DNA of 64,000 bases from Myxococcales bacterium (GCA_016794345.1 JAEUKE010000041.1:1-64000), one strand, 5' to 3'; shown: positions 48,689-61,277, counted from the stretch's first letter. Translations and numbers: made by a program. Notes: a model not told the origin generated them from the sequence alone.

Positions 48689-49870
48689 TTACCTCGTGCC
48701 CGCGATGCGGAGGATGCGATCTTTGTCGGCCCCGCAGGTGCCCCGCCCGTCGCAGTTGCTGGTGGTGACGTAGAGCTTGCCGTCGGGGCCCATCACGACG
48801 TCGCGGAGCCGGCCGCTCCCGGAGTCGCCGGCGAGGTAGACGGCGTGGTTGAGGATGCGAGCGCGAGCGTCGTTCGGGTCGAAGCGCACGACGTGGAGGT
48901 GCTCGCTCCGGAGCGTGGCCACCACGAGAGCGCCGCGCCAGCCGGGGATCGCGCTGCCCCGGTAGACCGCGGCGCCGCCGGGCGGCGCGGCCTCGCGCCA
49001 GACGAGAGACGGGGCGCGGGCGCCCGCGTAGGGATCGCAGCCGTGCACGCGCGGCCACCCGAGGTTCTCACCCGGGCGCGCGACGTTGACCTCGTCGTGG
49101 CCGCTCCAGCCGTTGAGCTCTCCGCTGGGACCGTGGTCGGTCACGACGAAGCTTCCGTCGTCGAGCCAGTCGAAGCCCTGCGAGTTGCGGACGCCGGTCA
49201 CGTACGCGGGGCTGCCGGCGATCGGGTTGTCGGCGGGGACCTCGCCCTCCGGCGTGAGTCGAAGGATCTTGCCAGCGGGGTCCTTGGGATCCTGGGATCG
49301 CTCCGGCTCGCGCCCGTCCCCCGTGCCGACATACAGCATGCCGTCAGGTCCGAAGCGGATGCGTCCGCCGTCGTGGTATTGCGCCGCCGCGATCCCCGAG
49401 AAGACGACGCGGTCGAGCGACGCGGTCGAGAGGTCCTCCGAGAGACGCCAGCGTTCGATGCGGTTCTCCGCTCGACCTTCGCGCTCACCGGTCAGGTAGA
49501 CGTAGAAAAACCGGTTGTCGGCGAACGCGGGGTGCAGCGCGATGCCGAGCAGCCCGCCCTCCGATCCGGCGCGGATGGCCGGCTGGGCGACCGGCGCGGA
49601 GACCTGGCCGTCAGCGCCGACGACGACGACGCGGCCCGGCCGCTCGGTCACCAAGAGCTCGCCGCCGGGGAGGAACGCGACGCCCCACGGGACCTCGAGC
49701 CCCTTGGCGACGACCTCGACCACGAGCTGCTCCTCCCCGGGCGGCCCGTAGCCTGCCTCGACGTAGGTGCAGGCGCCGGTCGCCTCGGACGCCGCGCCCG
49801 ACGCGCCGCACCCGAGCATCACGAGCGACAGGGCGACGATGGATCGGGACCCCATCTCCGCAGCATGCAA
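48689..49870 (-). CDS. PQQ-type soluble sugar dehydrogenase-like lipoprotein, 393 aa
   Basis: Lipobox MLGC (VALSLVMLGCGASG). The beta-propeller of the glucose/sorbosone dehydrogenase (Asd/YliI) family is clear: GLEVPWGVAFLPGGELLVTE, GLLGIALHPAFADNRFFYVY, QYHDGGRIRFGPDGMLYVGT, VRNSQGFDWLDDG and the terminal CDGRGTCGADKDRILRI with a Cys pair. The His in AQYHDGGR is at the position of the catalytic His of PQQ sugar dehydrogenases. Oxidises aldoses in the periplasm or at the surface if PQQ is available. An alternative ATG lies at 49855; neither has a good Shine-Dalgarno. Confidence 0.85.
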   Translation of the reverse strand: MHAAEMGSRSIVALSLVMLGCGASGAASEATGACTYVEAGYGPPGEEQLVVEVVAKGLEVPWGVAFLPGGELLVTERPGRVVVVGADGQVSAPVAQPAIRAGSEGGLLGIALHPAFADNRFFYVYLTGEREGRAENRIERWRLSEDLSTASLDRVVFSGIAAAQYHDGGRIRFGPDGMLYVGTGDGREPERSQDPKDPAGKILRLTPEGEVPADNPIAGSPAYVTGVRNSQGFDWLDDGSFVVTDHGPSGELNGWSGHDEVNVARPGENLGWPRVHGCDPYAGARAPSLVWREAAPPGGAAVYRGSAIPGWRGALVVATLRSEHLHVVRFDPNDARARILNHAVYLAGDSGSGRLRDVVMGPDGKLYVTTSNCDGRGTCGADKDRILRIAGTR

Positions 49871-49906
49871 CGGTCGCGGCGCGGGCGCACCGGGATTTGC
49901 TTCGTG

Positions 49907-50274
49907 TCAGGTGGGGCGAATCGCCTCGAGCGCGCCGAGCTCGGCTTCGTCGAGGACACGGGAGCGCGTGAGGAAGCGGAGCCCACGAGGCGCCTCCACG
50001 GAGAACCCGGCACCGCGCCCCGCCACCACGTCGATGATGAGCTGGGTGTGTTTCCAGCGCTCGAACTGGTCGGCGCCCATGTAAAACGGGCAGCCCTCGA
50101 TCTCGCCGAGGTAGACGTCGCGGGTGCCGAGCAAGAACTCGCCGCGCGGGTAACACATGGGCGCGCTGCCGTCGCAGCACCCGCCCGACTGGTGGAACAT
50201 GAGCGGGCCGTGCTCCTCCCGCAGCGACCGGATGAGCTCGGCCGCCGCGGGAGTGAGCGTGACACGCGCCGGGG

Positions 50275-50278
<4 letters not shown>
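49907..50278 (-). CDS. DUF779 family protein, probable CTG start, 123 aa
   Basis: Highly characteristic DUF779 sequence: [60 protein letters not shown] and [13 protein letters not shown]. These ~120-residue proteins are nearly always next to NAD-dependent aldehyde dehydrogenases, as here; the conserved GGCCDG suggests metal or thiol chemistry. No ATG, GTG or TTG exists in frame before the conserved core; the CTG at 50278 overlaps the TGA of the dehydrogenase gene (CTGA) and gives a protein of exactly the family length beginning [10 protein letters not shown]. The second likely CTG start in this window. Confidence 0.88.
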
Positions 50279-51795
<1,517 letters not shown>

Positions 51796-51835
51796 GTCTT
51801 CCTCCAGGGTTGTGAATGACGCGCGGGCAGCCTTC

Positions 51836-51850
51836 GCAAGGCACGTTCCA
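51836..51850 (-). promoter_or_regulatory. Sigma-54 (-24/-12) promoter of the aldehyde dehydrogenase operon
   Basis: On the minus strand the sequence is TGGAAC-GTGCC-TTGC, matching TGGCAC-N5-TTGC at nine of ten positions with the exact GG-N10-GC spacing. The predicted start near 51824 leaves a ~30-nt leader holding the GGAGG ribosome-binding site. The divergent gene encodes a sigma-54 activator. Confidence 0.8.
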
Positions 51851-51914
51851 GCCCGCAGCGAGTGGTTCTTCCCGGCGTTCGTGGGGCCACAACACGGCGC
51901 GTCATGTCCCGCGT

Positions 51915-51935
51915 ATCGAAATGGAACGATTCGAT
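51915..51935. promoter_or_regulatory. Dyad upstream of the sigma-54 promoter, candidate activator site
   Basis: ATCGAA (51915-51920) and TTCGAT (51930-51935) are mirror half-sites 9 bp apart, about 65-85 bp upstream of the -24 element, the usual distance for an enhancer bound by a sigma-54 activator. It is the likely AcoR-type binding site (inference). Confidence 0.45.
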
Positions 51936-51990
51936 CCGAGGCACCGGACACGCGTGGAGATGCCAGAGAGGTTGTGACACCCTATTCGGG

Positions 51991-53916
<1,926 letters not shown>

Positions 53917-53965
53917 TCGCGCCGGCCCTTCTCCTCCACCCGCCGCGAGCTGTAAGGTCGGCGCG

Positions 53966-54613
53966 ATGGCTTCCGTTGCCCCGCTCGACATGGCTCGCCC
54001 CTCGACTGTCGCGTTGATGCTCGCCGCAGCGCTCTCCTCCGGATGCGCCGCTTACGTTCCGTTCACGCAGGAGCTCCGCAACGAGCAGAGGCTCACCGGC
54101 GAGGACCTACGAAACCTGCAGTTTTACAACTCTCACACGATCACGCTGCGACGTGAGCTCGCGCGCGGAGACAGGCAGGTGACGGGTGGGCACAAGCTCC
54201 TCGTCATCGCCGGCAAGCAGATCGAGGAGGTCGTCATCGAGCGACACACGCCGGGCGTCCTCATCGGCGCGAGCGCCTCCTCGCTCCAGGTGAGCTTCGA
54301 GGAGGGCACCTTCCTCGAGTTCGCCGTCCGCGGGCCCGAGCCGCTCCGCGACCCGCTCGTGCCGAGCGGCGGCTTCGCCGAGCCGCCCGACCCGTTCCCC
54401 GGCGACCGTCCGCCCGTGGTCGCCGCCGAGCCGACGGTGTTCCCCGGCTCGGGCAACTACTGGCTCTCGCCGTTCGACGGCGGACAGATCCAGTTCCAGG
54501 GCAAGGTCTACGACGCCTCGGGCGACACGTCGCTCGCGCACCTCGTCATCAGCACCGAGTCGCTGGAGAGCGTGGAGGAAGAGCGCACCGTCCTCAAGGG
54601 GCGGAAGCTGTAA
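53966..54613 (+). CDS. Paralogous lipoprotein 1, 215 aa
   Basis: Lipobox SSGC (STVALMLAAALSSGCAAYVP). A ~190-residue beta-rich domain follows with QELRNEQRLTGEDLRNLQFY, NSHTITLRRELARGD, AGKQIEEVVIERHTPGVLIG and SFEEGTFLEFAVRGPEPLRD. It is about half identical to the product of the next gene along its full length, so the pair arose by tandem duplication. I recognise no family. The first ATG is 53966; the ATG at 53990 begins closer to the signal peptide and is also possible. 33 bp before its paralogue, so probably one transcript. Confidence 0.78.
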   Translation: MASVAPLDMARPSTVALMLAAALSSGCAAYVPFTQELRNEQRLTGEDLRNLQFYNSHTITLRRELARGDRQVTGGHKLLVIAGKQIEEVVIERHTPGVLIGASASSLQVSFEEGTFLEFAVRGPEPLRDPLVPSGGFAEPPDPFPGDRPPVVAAEPTVFPGSGNYWLSPFDGGQIQFQGKVYDASGDTSLAHLVISTESLESVEEERTVLKGRKL

Positions 54614-54645
54614 GCGCGGCGGGGGCCGATCGTTCTCTCGGCAAG

Positions 54646-55272
54646 ATGGATCGCCGAGCCCTCCTCCTCGCCTTCTCCGCCGCCGCTCTGTGTCTCGCCA
54701 CCGGTTGCGCCTCGTACGTGCCGGTGACCCAGGAGCTCCGGAACGAGCACCACCTGAGCGCAAACGACCTCTCGAACCTGCAGTTCTACAACTCCGACAC
54801 GATCACGCTCCGCCGCGAGCTCGAGCGCGGTGATCGGGAGGTCACCGGCGCGCACAAGCTCCGCGTGATCGCCGGCAAGCAGATCGAAGAGGTCGTGATC
54901 GCCGAGCACACGCCCGGCGTGATCGTCGGGGTGAGCGAAGGCCTGCTGCGCGTGAGCTTCGAGGAAGGCACCTTCCTCGAGTTCGGTGTCTCGGGCCCCG
55001 AGCCGATCTCCGAGCCCCTCGTTGCGCGGGGCGGCTTTGCCGAGCCGCCGGATCCGTTCCCGGCCGACACGCGCCGCGACCCACGCGAGCTCCGGCCCTT
55101 CCTCACGGGCTCGGGCAACTACTGGCTGCTGACGGACGGCGGCGCCGTCACCTTCCAGGGCAAACGCTACGAAGCGGTAGGAGCCACGACGCGCGCGCAC
55201 CTCGTCATCAGCACCGAGTCGCTCGACGAGGTCGAGGAGGAGAAGACGGTCCTCAAGGGCCGACGCCTCTAG
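54646..55272 (+). CDS. Paralogous lipoprotein 2, 208 aa
   Basis: Lipobox ATGC (LAFSAAALCLATGCASYVP), then the same domain as the preceding gene (QELRNEHHLSANDLSNLQFY, AGKQIEEVVIAEHTPGVIVG, SFEEGTFLEFGVSGPEP, GSGNYWLLTDGG, HLVISTESLDEVEEEKTVLK). Both share an FAEPPDPFP motif before a short variable loop. Likely paired envelope lipoproteins; function unknown. It ends ~280 bp before the decayed IS110 element; that gap contains nothing I can assign, and the gene itself is intact. Confidence 0.78.
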   Translation: MDRRALLLAFSAAALCLATGCASYVPVTQELRNEHHLSANDLSNLQFYNSDTITLRRELERGDREVTGAHKLRVIAGKQIEEVVIAEHTPGVIVGVSEGLLRVSFEEGTFLEFGVSGPEPISEPLVARGGFAEPPDPFPADTRRDPRELRPFLTGSGNYWLLTDGGAVTFQGKRYEAVGATTRAHLVISTESLDEVEEEKTVLKGRRL

Positions 55273-55550
55273 CAGGCATCTTGGGGGGGTGGCGTCGGTT
55301 GCGCTCCTTCAGCCGGTCGACAGCCCGGCCGTTCCCATCGCGCGCCGATCGAGGTCACGCGCACCGGACGGCATGGACGGCGCGCGACTCCGCCTGCTCT
55401 CGTGGGTCGGCTGTCTGGTGGTCCTGACGCGGCCGGCGATGAACTGGGGCGACCCACGAGAGCCGTCGGAGCCAAAAGAAGTGACGTCCTCCGAGCTCGG
55501 CGGCGACGATCGAGTTTGCACATCTGAACTCGTCACCGAAGGAGGACGCC

Positions 55551-56615
55551 ATGGATCGGTCTATCGGTCTCGATGTGCATGCGACAAGCACGACGCTCGC
55601 GGTCGTGGGCCCGAGCGGCAGGAGGCTCAAGACAGCTGTCAGCGAAACGACGGCAAGGCGCTGTTCGAGGCGCTGAAGACGATCCCGGAGCCAAGACACG
55701 AGTACTTCGAAGAGGGGACTCAAGCGGAGTGGCTGTTTCAGATTCTGAGGCCGCATGCAGCCGAGGTGGTGGTCGCCAAGGTGGAGAGCAGCCGCGGCCA
55801 GAAGAGCGACGCGAAGGACGCGTTCGGACTCGCGGAGCTCTTGAGGACCGGCAAGATCGGGACGCGCGTGTTCAAGGACGTGGGCGCGTTCGCGACGCTG
55901 CGCGATCTCAGTCGCCTGTACTCGATGCTGCGCGACGACGTGGTGCGGACGAAGAATCGCATCAAGAGCCGCTATCGATCGCGTGGCGTGGTAACGCCGG
56001 ACGGCGACGTGTACGCCTCGAAGCATCGGGCGAAGTGGCTCAAGACGCTCACGCCCGGGAAACGCCTCGTCGCGGAGAAGCTGTACGACGAGCTCGACAA
56101 ATAGAGCGAGCTCAAGGACGCAACCGAGGACGCACTGGTCGAGGAATCGCGCCGGCATCCTGCGGCCAGGATCCTCGCGACCTGTCCCGGGTCGGTCCGA
56201 TTCGCGCGGCGCAGATGATGGCGATCGTCTTCGCGCCACACCGCTTTCGAACGAAGCGGCAGCTCTGGGCCTACTGCGGGCTCGGGGTCGTGACGCGGTC
56301 GTCATCGGACTGGGTCCCGGGCTCGAAGAAGGGCGAGTGGCTCCGCGCACCAGTGCAGCTGACTCGCGGCCTCAACCTGAACCACAACCACCTCGCCAAG
56401 GCGATCCTAAAGGCGCCGCGACAACCGTGATCACGAAGCGCACGTCGGAGCTCGCCGGCGACTACCAGCGACTCGAGATGAACGGCACCAAGCCCAACCT
56501 CGCCAAGCTCACTATCGCCCGCCGCATCGCGGTCATCTTGCTCGCGGTCTGGAAGACCGGGGAGGAGTACGACCCGAAGGAGCACAGGAAGCAAAAGCTC
56601 AGCCTCGCCTCGTAG
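55551..56615 (+). pseudogene. Decayed IS110-family transposase
   Basis: The pieces line up with an IS110-type transposase of ~350 residues but lie in three frames. Start: MDRSIGLDVHATSTTLAVVG (first catalytic Asp). After a frameshift near 55660 comes GKALFEALKTIPEPRHEYFE ... KVESSRGQKSDAKDAFGLAE (DxxDA motif) to LYDELDK and a TAG at 56102-56104. After a further frameshift near 56190 comes RVGPIRAAQMMAIVFAPHRF, RQLWAYCGLGVVTRSSSDWV and NLNHNHLAKAILK (transposase_20 domain). A last shift near 56415 leads to RRIAVILLAVWKTGEEYDPK and the final stop. Three frameshifts and one nonsense codon make it inactive. Confidence 0.85.
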
Positions 56616-56621
56616 ATGGGC

Positions 56622-56639
56622 CGTCCGTCTGGACGGACG
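56622..56639. repeat. Perfect 18-bp palindrome after the transposase
   Basis: CGTCCGTC-TG-GACGGACG is a perfect mirror with a 2-nt centre, starting 7 bp after the transposase stop. It may be a subterminal feature of the IS element or a terminator-like hairpin; no T run follows. Confidence 0.6.
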
Positions 56640-57302
56640 AGCTCCACGATCGACACCACCGAAGGCGAGCACGGTTCGAGGATGAGCATCCATCAGCAGA
56701 CTGGTCCCGATCGCGATCGGAGTCCCGGCTAGCAGGCTATGCCCCCTCGGAGTTGCCGAACGAAGCCATGGCCCCAAGAGGCCTACACAGAAGGATGGTT
56801 CCCGCCCTTTGGGCGAGAGAACAGAGCTGCTTCCATCTCGCTGACGACGTCGATCACAACGATCTCGTCATGAAGGACGTCACGCCGAGCGACGCCGCCA
56901 GCGGTCTCATGGCGACCCGCTCGGAGCCGGAACGCGATCTCAGAAAGCCCCCTCTCGCGACTGGAACCCGACGCCCGACGACAAGGGTCGAGGCGAGGCG
57001 GGCGGGTGCGCCTTGACATCGACCCCCACAGAAGGCTGCGAGAAAACGGTCCGAAGAGAACCGAGCAGGGGCTGCCCACCCCACCCTCGCTTCGCTCGGG
57101 ATCCCCTCCCAAACGTGGCGCTGCTCGCGCCATGCCCTTCGGGCCGCAGCGCCTGACAGCGTTGCTCATGGCGCGAGCGCGCCACGTGGGAGGGGATCGA
57201 CGCCGCGAGTAACGATGGATAGATTGGTGCGATGCGCGGCCGCCTCGAAGACCAGACGTCGATGGTGATGCTGATGACGCTCGAGAGCCGGGTGCTGCTC
57301 CC
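56640..57302. other. Non-coding region with a long inverted repeat
   Basis: Between the IS remnant and the stop of the VCBS gene. Open frames here are short and have no coding bias or recognisable product. The only structure is the 99-bp inverted repeat at 57100-57198. Confidence 0.6.
57100..57198. repeat. Long imperfect inverted repeat (32-35 bp arms, 32-bp loop)
   Basis: The left arm at 57100-57134 (GATCCCCTCCC, AA, ACGTGGCGC, T, GCTCGCGCCATG) matches the reverse complement of the right arm at 57167-57198 at every position except for three extra bases in the left arm. The loop (57135-57166) carries a further imperfect pairing GCAGCGC/GCGTTGC. It could fold as a ~99-nt hairpin RNA or be a small MITE/REP-like mobile element. 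It lies ~105 bp downstream of the VCBS gene's stop. Confidence 0.75.
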
Positions 57303-59918
57303 CTATTTGAGACATGCGGTCAGCATCACGGAGACTCGTTGCCTACCGCCGCTCGCAACCAGATCGTTCCGGCCGTCGCCGTTGAAGTCCCCCGTCACGA
57401 CCCTCTGAGTCTGGTACTCGGCCCCGTACTCGGCAGGGGGCCCGAACCCACCGTTGCCGTCGCCCAGGAGCACCCCGACCGCTCCGCCGCCGAAGCCCGC
57501 CGCCATGGCGAGGTCAGGCGCGCCGTCACCGTTCAAGTCCGAGCTGACCATCGCCATCGGGCCAAAGACGGTTGGCACGGTGCCCGCGCTGCTGAAGATG
57601 CCCGCGCCGTCATTGATGAACAGCTCGACGACGTGGTTTGCATGGCTGGCCGAAGCGAGATCCGTGTCGCCGTCTCCATCGAAGTCTCCAGCAGCGATCC
57701 CATAGCTGCTGTCAGCGACCGCCGCGTAGTCGATGCGGGACGCGAACGTTCCGTCGCCCGCCCCGGGGAAGACACTGACGATACCGCCTTCGACGCACGA
57801 GACCGCAGCGTCCAGGATACCGTCGCCGGTCAGATCCTCGAGTACGACCTCCGTCGGCGTCGCGCCGGTCGTGTACAGCGTCGCGACCTGAAGGGTGCCG
57901 TCTCCCTGGTTGAGGAAGACCGCAACCTTGCTCGACCCCTGAAGTAGGGTGACGACATCGAGCGAGGCGTCCCCATCGAGATCGCCGAGCGCGATGGCAG
58001 ACGGTACGCTTCCTACGCCCGCGGGGTAGCTCGCCGCCATCGTGAGGCCGCCGACGCCGTCTCCGAGCCGCACGTCGACGGTGCCCGTCTGCAAGTGCCC
58101 CGAGACGACGTCGGGAACACCATCCCCGCTCAAGTCGCCGGCCGCCACCGCGAATCCCGGCCAGTCGACGGCGTAGGTCCCGGACACGCTCAGCAGACCC
58201 GTCCCGTCGTTCTCGAGCATGTTCATCTGCCCGGCGAACCCATCCAGCGAGATGAGGTCGAGATCTCCATCTCCATCGAAGTCTGCTGCGGCGACGCTCG
58301 TCGGCTGCCCCCCCACCTGCGTCGAGAGCGGGGCGATCAATCCCCCCGCGCCGTCCCCCAGAAGGATCTCCATCACGCGCTTGGCCGCGCTCACCATCCC
58401 GACGTCCGGCGCTCCGTCACCGTCGAGATCGGCTGTCAAGATCGACGTCGCCTCGGCCTGGGTCCAGATGGTCCCGACCGCCAAGAGCACGCCAGCGCCA
58501 TCATTGCGGAACACCTGCAGCCCGTCGTCGATGCCCACGACCAGATCGCGATCCGAGTCGCCATCCAGATCGGCGGACTCGATCGAGCCGGTGACCATCG
58601 CTGCCGGGTATCCGACGGGCGCCGCAAAGGTAGCGTCCCCCTGATTGTAGAGCACACCGACCGCGGTCCCGTGGGTGAAAGCGAGATCGGGACGACCGTC
58701 TCCGTTCAGGTCAGAGGCGACCATCGAGACCGAGGTCGTGGCCGTGGGGTAGTCCACCTTTGGCGCGAAGCTTCCACTGCCGTCGTTGACCAAGATGCTC
58801 GCAGTCGAGCCGAGCGCGTTCAGCGAGGCGAGATCGACGTCCCCGTCGCCGTCGAGGTCGGCGCTGACGACTTCGAGGGGCGCAGCGCCGACCACCAGAT
58901 CGACCTTCGGCGAGAAGGCGCCCGTGCCGAGCCCCAGGAGGATGCTGACACTCGCGCTGCTTTGGTTCGCTACCACGACGTCCGGGATACCGTCAGCATT
59001 GAAGTCGGCGATGCTCGGGGCTCGAGGGCTCGTCGCCGTCGCGTAGTCACCGCCGATCGCGAAGGTGCCGTCTCCGTTGTTCAGCAGGACGCCCACCTCG
59101 TTGTCGAGCGGCTTGGCGACCACGAGATCGAGATCGCCGTCCATGTCCAGGTCCGCGCTCTCGACGCCGAGGGTGCTGCCCACCGCGTACGACGGCCCGT
59201 CCGCGTAGGTCCCAGCACCCAGTCCCCGGAATATCTCCACCCGGCTCTCGGTCGCGACCGCGACGTCCAACGCGCCATCCGCGTCGAAGTCGCCGACAGC
59301 AGCGGACGTCGGCACGTCTTGAGAGACCAGCCGGGGTGGCCCCGGTAAGCCGACGAAGCCGCTGCAGACGGTGAGGCATTCTCCGTCGATGCAGGCAGCG
59401 TCAGGCCCGCAGTCGATGGGGTTGCCGCCGACGCAGACGCCGGCCTCGCACGCGTCGGTCTGGGTGCATGCGTCGTCGTCCGAGCAGGCGGTGCCGTCGA
59501 GCGGGAGGTGAGTGGGCGCACCTTGATCGCAGACTCGCTCGGTGCACGCGTTGCCGTCATCGGGAGGCAGATCCGCGTCATCCGCCAGCGCCTGCTCGGC
59601 TCCTTGGCCATCGCATTGCAACCCTCGGCAGTCGCCCGGAGTCGGATCAGGCAGCGAGGTCCCCGCAGGCAGCAGTTCGAGAACGCACGCGCCCTCGGTG
59701 CACGCGTACGCCACGCACCGGCTCGGCGCGACAGGGCAGTCAGCGACAACCGCGCAAGCCGCATCCCCGCCGGTCGTGCTGGTGCCGGCGCCCGCTCCAC
59801 CTGAGCCATCGGGACCGTCATCCCCACAGGCGAGGCCCCCGAGGCCTATGGTGCAAAGCAGAAACCAGCTCGACACGGGGGGTTTCGTCGACTTCCAAGC
59901 GGACGAGAACAAGAGCAT
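57303..59918 (-). CDS. VCBS/FG-GAP repeat lipoprotein, 871 aa
   Basis: The signal MLLFSSAWKSTKPPVSSWFL is followed by LLCTIGLGGLAC with lipobox GLAC, then a Gly/Ser/Thr stalk and a Cys-rich segment (~60-195: ACAVVADCPVAPSRC, ACSDDDACTQTDACEAGVC, DCGPDAACIDGEC). About a dozen FG-GAP/VCBS repeats follow from ~200 to the end, each with a Ca-binding DxDGDGxxD loop (e.g. SADLDMDGDLDLVVAK, AADFDGDGDLDLISLD, TGDFNGDGRNDLVASG). This builds one or two beta-propellers like integrin heads. Likely a surface adhesin or ligand-binding lipoprotein. GTG at 59936 is an alternative start. The largest single-domain-type protein here. Confidence 0.92.
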   Translation of the reverse strand: MLLFSSAWKSTKPPVSSWFLLCTIGLGGLACGDDGPDGSGGAGAGTSTTGGDAACAVVADCPVAPSRCVAYACTEGACVLELLPAGTSLPDPTPGDCRGLQCDGQGAEQALADDADLPPDDGNACTERVCDQGAPTHLPLDGTACSDDDACTQTDACEAGVCVGGNPIDCGPDAACIDGECLTVCSGFVGLPGPPRLVSQDVPTSAAVGDFDADGALDVAVATESRVEIFRGLGAGTYADGPSYAVGSTLGVESADLDMDGDLDLVVAKPLDNEVGVLLNNGDGTFAIGGDYATATSPRAPSIADFNADGIPDVVVANQSSASVSILLGLGTGAFSPKVDLVVGAAPLEVVSADLDGDGDVDLASLNALGSTASILVNDGSGSFAPKVDYPTATTSVSMVASDLNGDGRPDLAFTHGTAVGVLYNQGDATFAAPVGYPAAMVTGSIESADLDGDSDRDLVVGIDDGLQVFRNDGAGVLLAVGTIWTQAEATSILTADLDGDGAPDVGMVSAAKRVMEILLGDGAGGLIAPLSTQVGGQPTSVAAADFDGDGDLDLISLDGFAGQMNMLENDGTGLLSVSGTYAVDWPGFAVAAGDLSGDGVPDVVSGHLQTGTVDVRLGDGVGGLTMAASYPAGVGSVPSAIALGDLDGDASLDVVTLLQGSSKVAVFLNQGDGTLQVATLYTTGATPTEVVLEDLTGDGILDAAVSCVEGGIVSVFPGAGDGTFASRIDYAAVADSSYGIAAGDFDGDGDTDLASASHANHVVELFINDGAGIFSSAGTVPTVFGPMAMVSSDLNGDGAPDLAMAAGFGGGAVGVLLGDGNGGFGPPAEYGAEYQTQRVVTGDFNGDGRNDLVASGGRQRVSVMLTACLK

Positions 59919-59936
59919 GGAGAGGACGTCGTGCAC

Positions 59937-60819
59937 GTTCTGTACCGGCGAAAACGGGCGTCAGAACGCGGGATTTTCGGTCGCATCGTGCAATGGGTTG
60001 CGCGCAACGCCTCGCGTGCTGCGATCATCGCGCGGGCGCCTGCAGGCGAGCCGCTGCTATCCGGCGACTGCTCGCAACGATCCCCCTCCCGGCCCCTCAT
60101 GAAATCACAGGTCGCTGCGCCAGGCCTCCGGAGCACAGAAGGATAGGGCGTTCATTTCGCAATCGCAGGCGGCGCAGTCGGAAGCTCCTCTGGAAGCGGG
60201 GAGGGGCCTCGCCTCGAGCCCAGCTCCGCGCTCGGCGCACCGCGCGCAGCGCCAGCACCGGCACGACGGCGACAGCGCCGAGCGCGCGACCCCGGTCGAC
60301 CGCGACCTGCGTGTCGACCAAAGGTGAGGCGACGAAGGGCGGACACTCGCTTCTTCCCGAAGGACCTCGTTCCTAGCGAAGCGGCCGGGTGGGTTCGGCG
60401 TGATGAGCTCGGCCATCGCTGCGGCGGGGCATGACTCAGGCCGGTAGACCCACGAGGTCCCCGAGACCGCCGCCACCTGCGCCGCGCTGCGCGTCGGCGT
60501 CCCTGCTCACACCGGAGCAGAACGCGCAGCATCAGCTCGATCACGCCCGTGAGCTGCGTGAGCTTGAGCGCGGGCGCCGTGTCGCCGTTGACGAACTTGA
60601 CCTCGGCCGGCGCGGTTCCGCCGGCGTCGGGCTCGCCCGGCGAGTTCATGATGTTCTGCGCGATCACGCAGAGGAACGCCGCTCCGCTCCGGCAGTGTCG
60701 AAGGCTGGCCCCACTGGCCGCGGGCGAGGGTGTTTTCTCGGGACTTTCCGAGGGAGGGAAGATTCGGCTTGCCGCGCCGTACTAGCGCGCCAAGATCCGC
60801 CGCCCCCAAGGAGCCCCCC
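59937..60819. other. Gene-poor region upstream of the VCBS gene
   Basis: About 880 bp with no intact gene I can support, apart from the coding-like fragment at 60509-60667. No tRNA, no clear promoter and no repeats were seen. Overlapping short frames on both strands are typical of high-GC non-coding DNA. Confidence 0.5.
60509..60667 (-). pseudogene. Coding-like fragment of unknown gene
   Basis: From GTG at 60667 about 53 codons show the strong third-position G/C and mixed second positions of real genes, encoding VIAQNIMNSPGEPDAGGTAP and then AEVKFVNGDTAPALKLTQLT-GVIELMLRVLL. The frame then degrades into Arg-rich antisense-like sequence, while the +1 frame continues in coding-like fashion to GGGGLGDLVGLPA and a stop. 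This looks like a truncated, frameshifted gene remnant. No family recognised. Confidence 0.4.
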
Positions 60820-61251
60820 ATGAATTTTCTGAAGCTCGCCCCCGTCGCCCTCGCCTCCCTCGCCCTCCTCGCCGGCTGCAAGGGCGGCCCCGAAGGCACC
60901 TACAAGCTCGACAAAGAGTCGATGAAGACGGCCATGAAGGCCGAGATCGAGAAGATGCCGAAGGAGCAGCAGGCGGGCGCCGAGCTCGGCATGGCCATCA
61001 TCGAGATGATGGACATGACCATCGAGATCAAGTCCGACGGCAAGTACGAGGCGAAGACCTCGATGCCCGACCTCATGGGCAAGGACAAGGAAGCGAAGAA
61101 GGAAGAGACGGAGAGCGGCGACTGGAAGGTCGAGGGCGACAAGATCACCCTCAAGGGCAAGAAGGACCTGACCTGCAAGTTCGACTCGTCCAAGATCGAG
61201 TGTGAGGGCGACAAGAAGGGCGCTCCCTCGCTCGTCTTCAAGAAGTCCTGA
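60820..61251 (+). CDS. Small Lys-rich lipoprotein, 143 aa
   Basis: Signal MNFLKLAPVALASLALLAGC with lipobox LAGC, then a ~120-residue domain built as a small beta-sandwich: GTYKLDKESMKTAMKAEIEK, MTIEIKSDGKYEAKTSM, GDWKVEGDKITLKGKKDLTC and SKIECEGDKKG, with one Cys pair near the end. Unusually Lys/Glu/Met-rich for its neighbourhood. It resembles lipocalin/DUF-type 'increased-expression' lipoproteins; no firm family. A strong terminator follows at 61278-61301, so it is a monocistronic gene. Confidence 0.8.
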   Translation: MNFLKLAPVALASLALLAGCKGGPEGTYKLDKESMKTAMKAEIEKMPKEQQAGAELGMAIIEMMDMTIEIKSDGKYEAKTSMPDLMGKDKEAKKEETESGDWKVEGDKITLKGKKDLTCKFDSSKIECEGDKKGAPSLVFKKS

Positions 61252-61277
61252 AGCAACGCGCCTCGCACGCAACCAAG

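Larger units (their letters stand above)
55551..56639 (+). mobile_element. IS110-family remnant
   Basis: This spans the dead transposase and the palindrome right after it. IS110 elements lack classical terminal inverted repeats, so the exact ends cannot be read here. No flanking duplication was seen. The surrounding 55273-55550 and 56640-57300 are non-coding, so the element sits in an intergenic region. Confidence 0.6.

Noticed and set aside
59937..60819. tRNA or small RNA gene in the gene-poor region
   Set aside because: No cloverleaf, no T-loop GGTTCRA pattern and no terminator-like stem with a T run could be found by eye.
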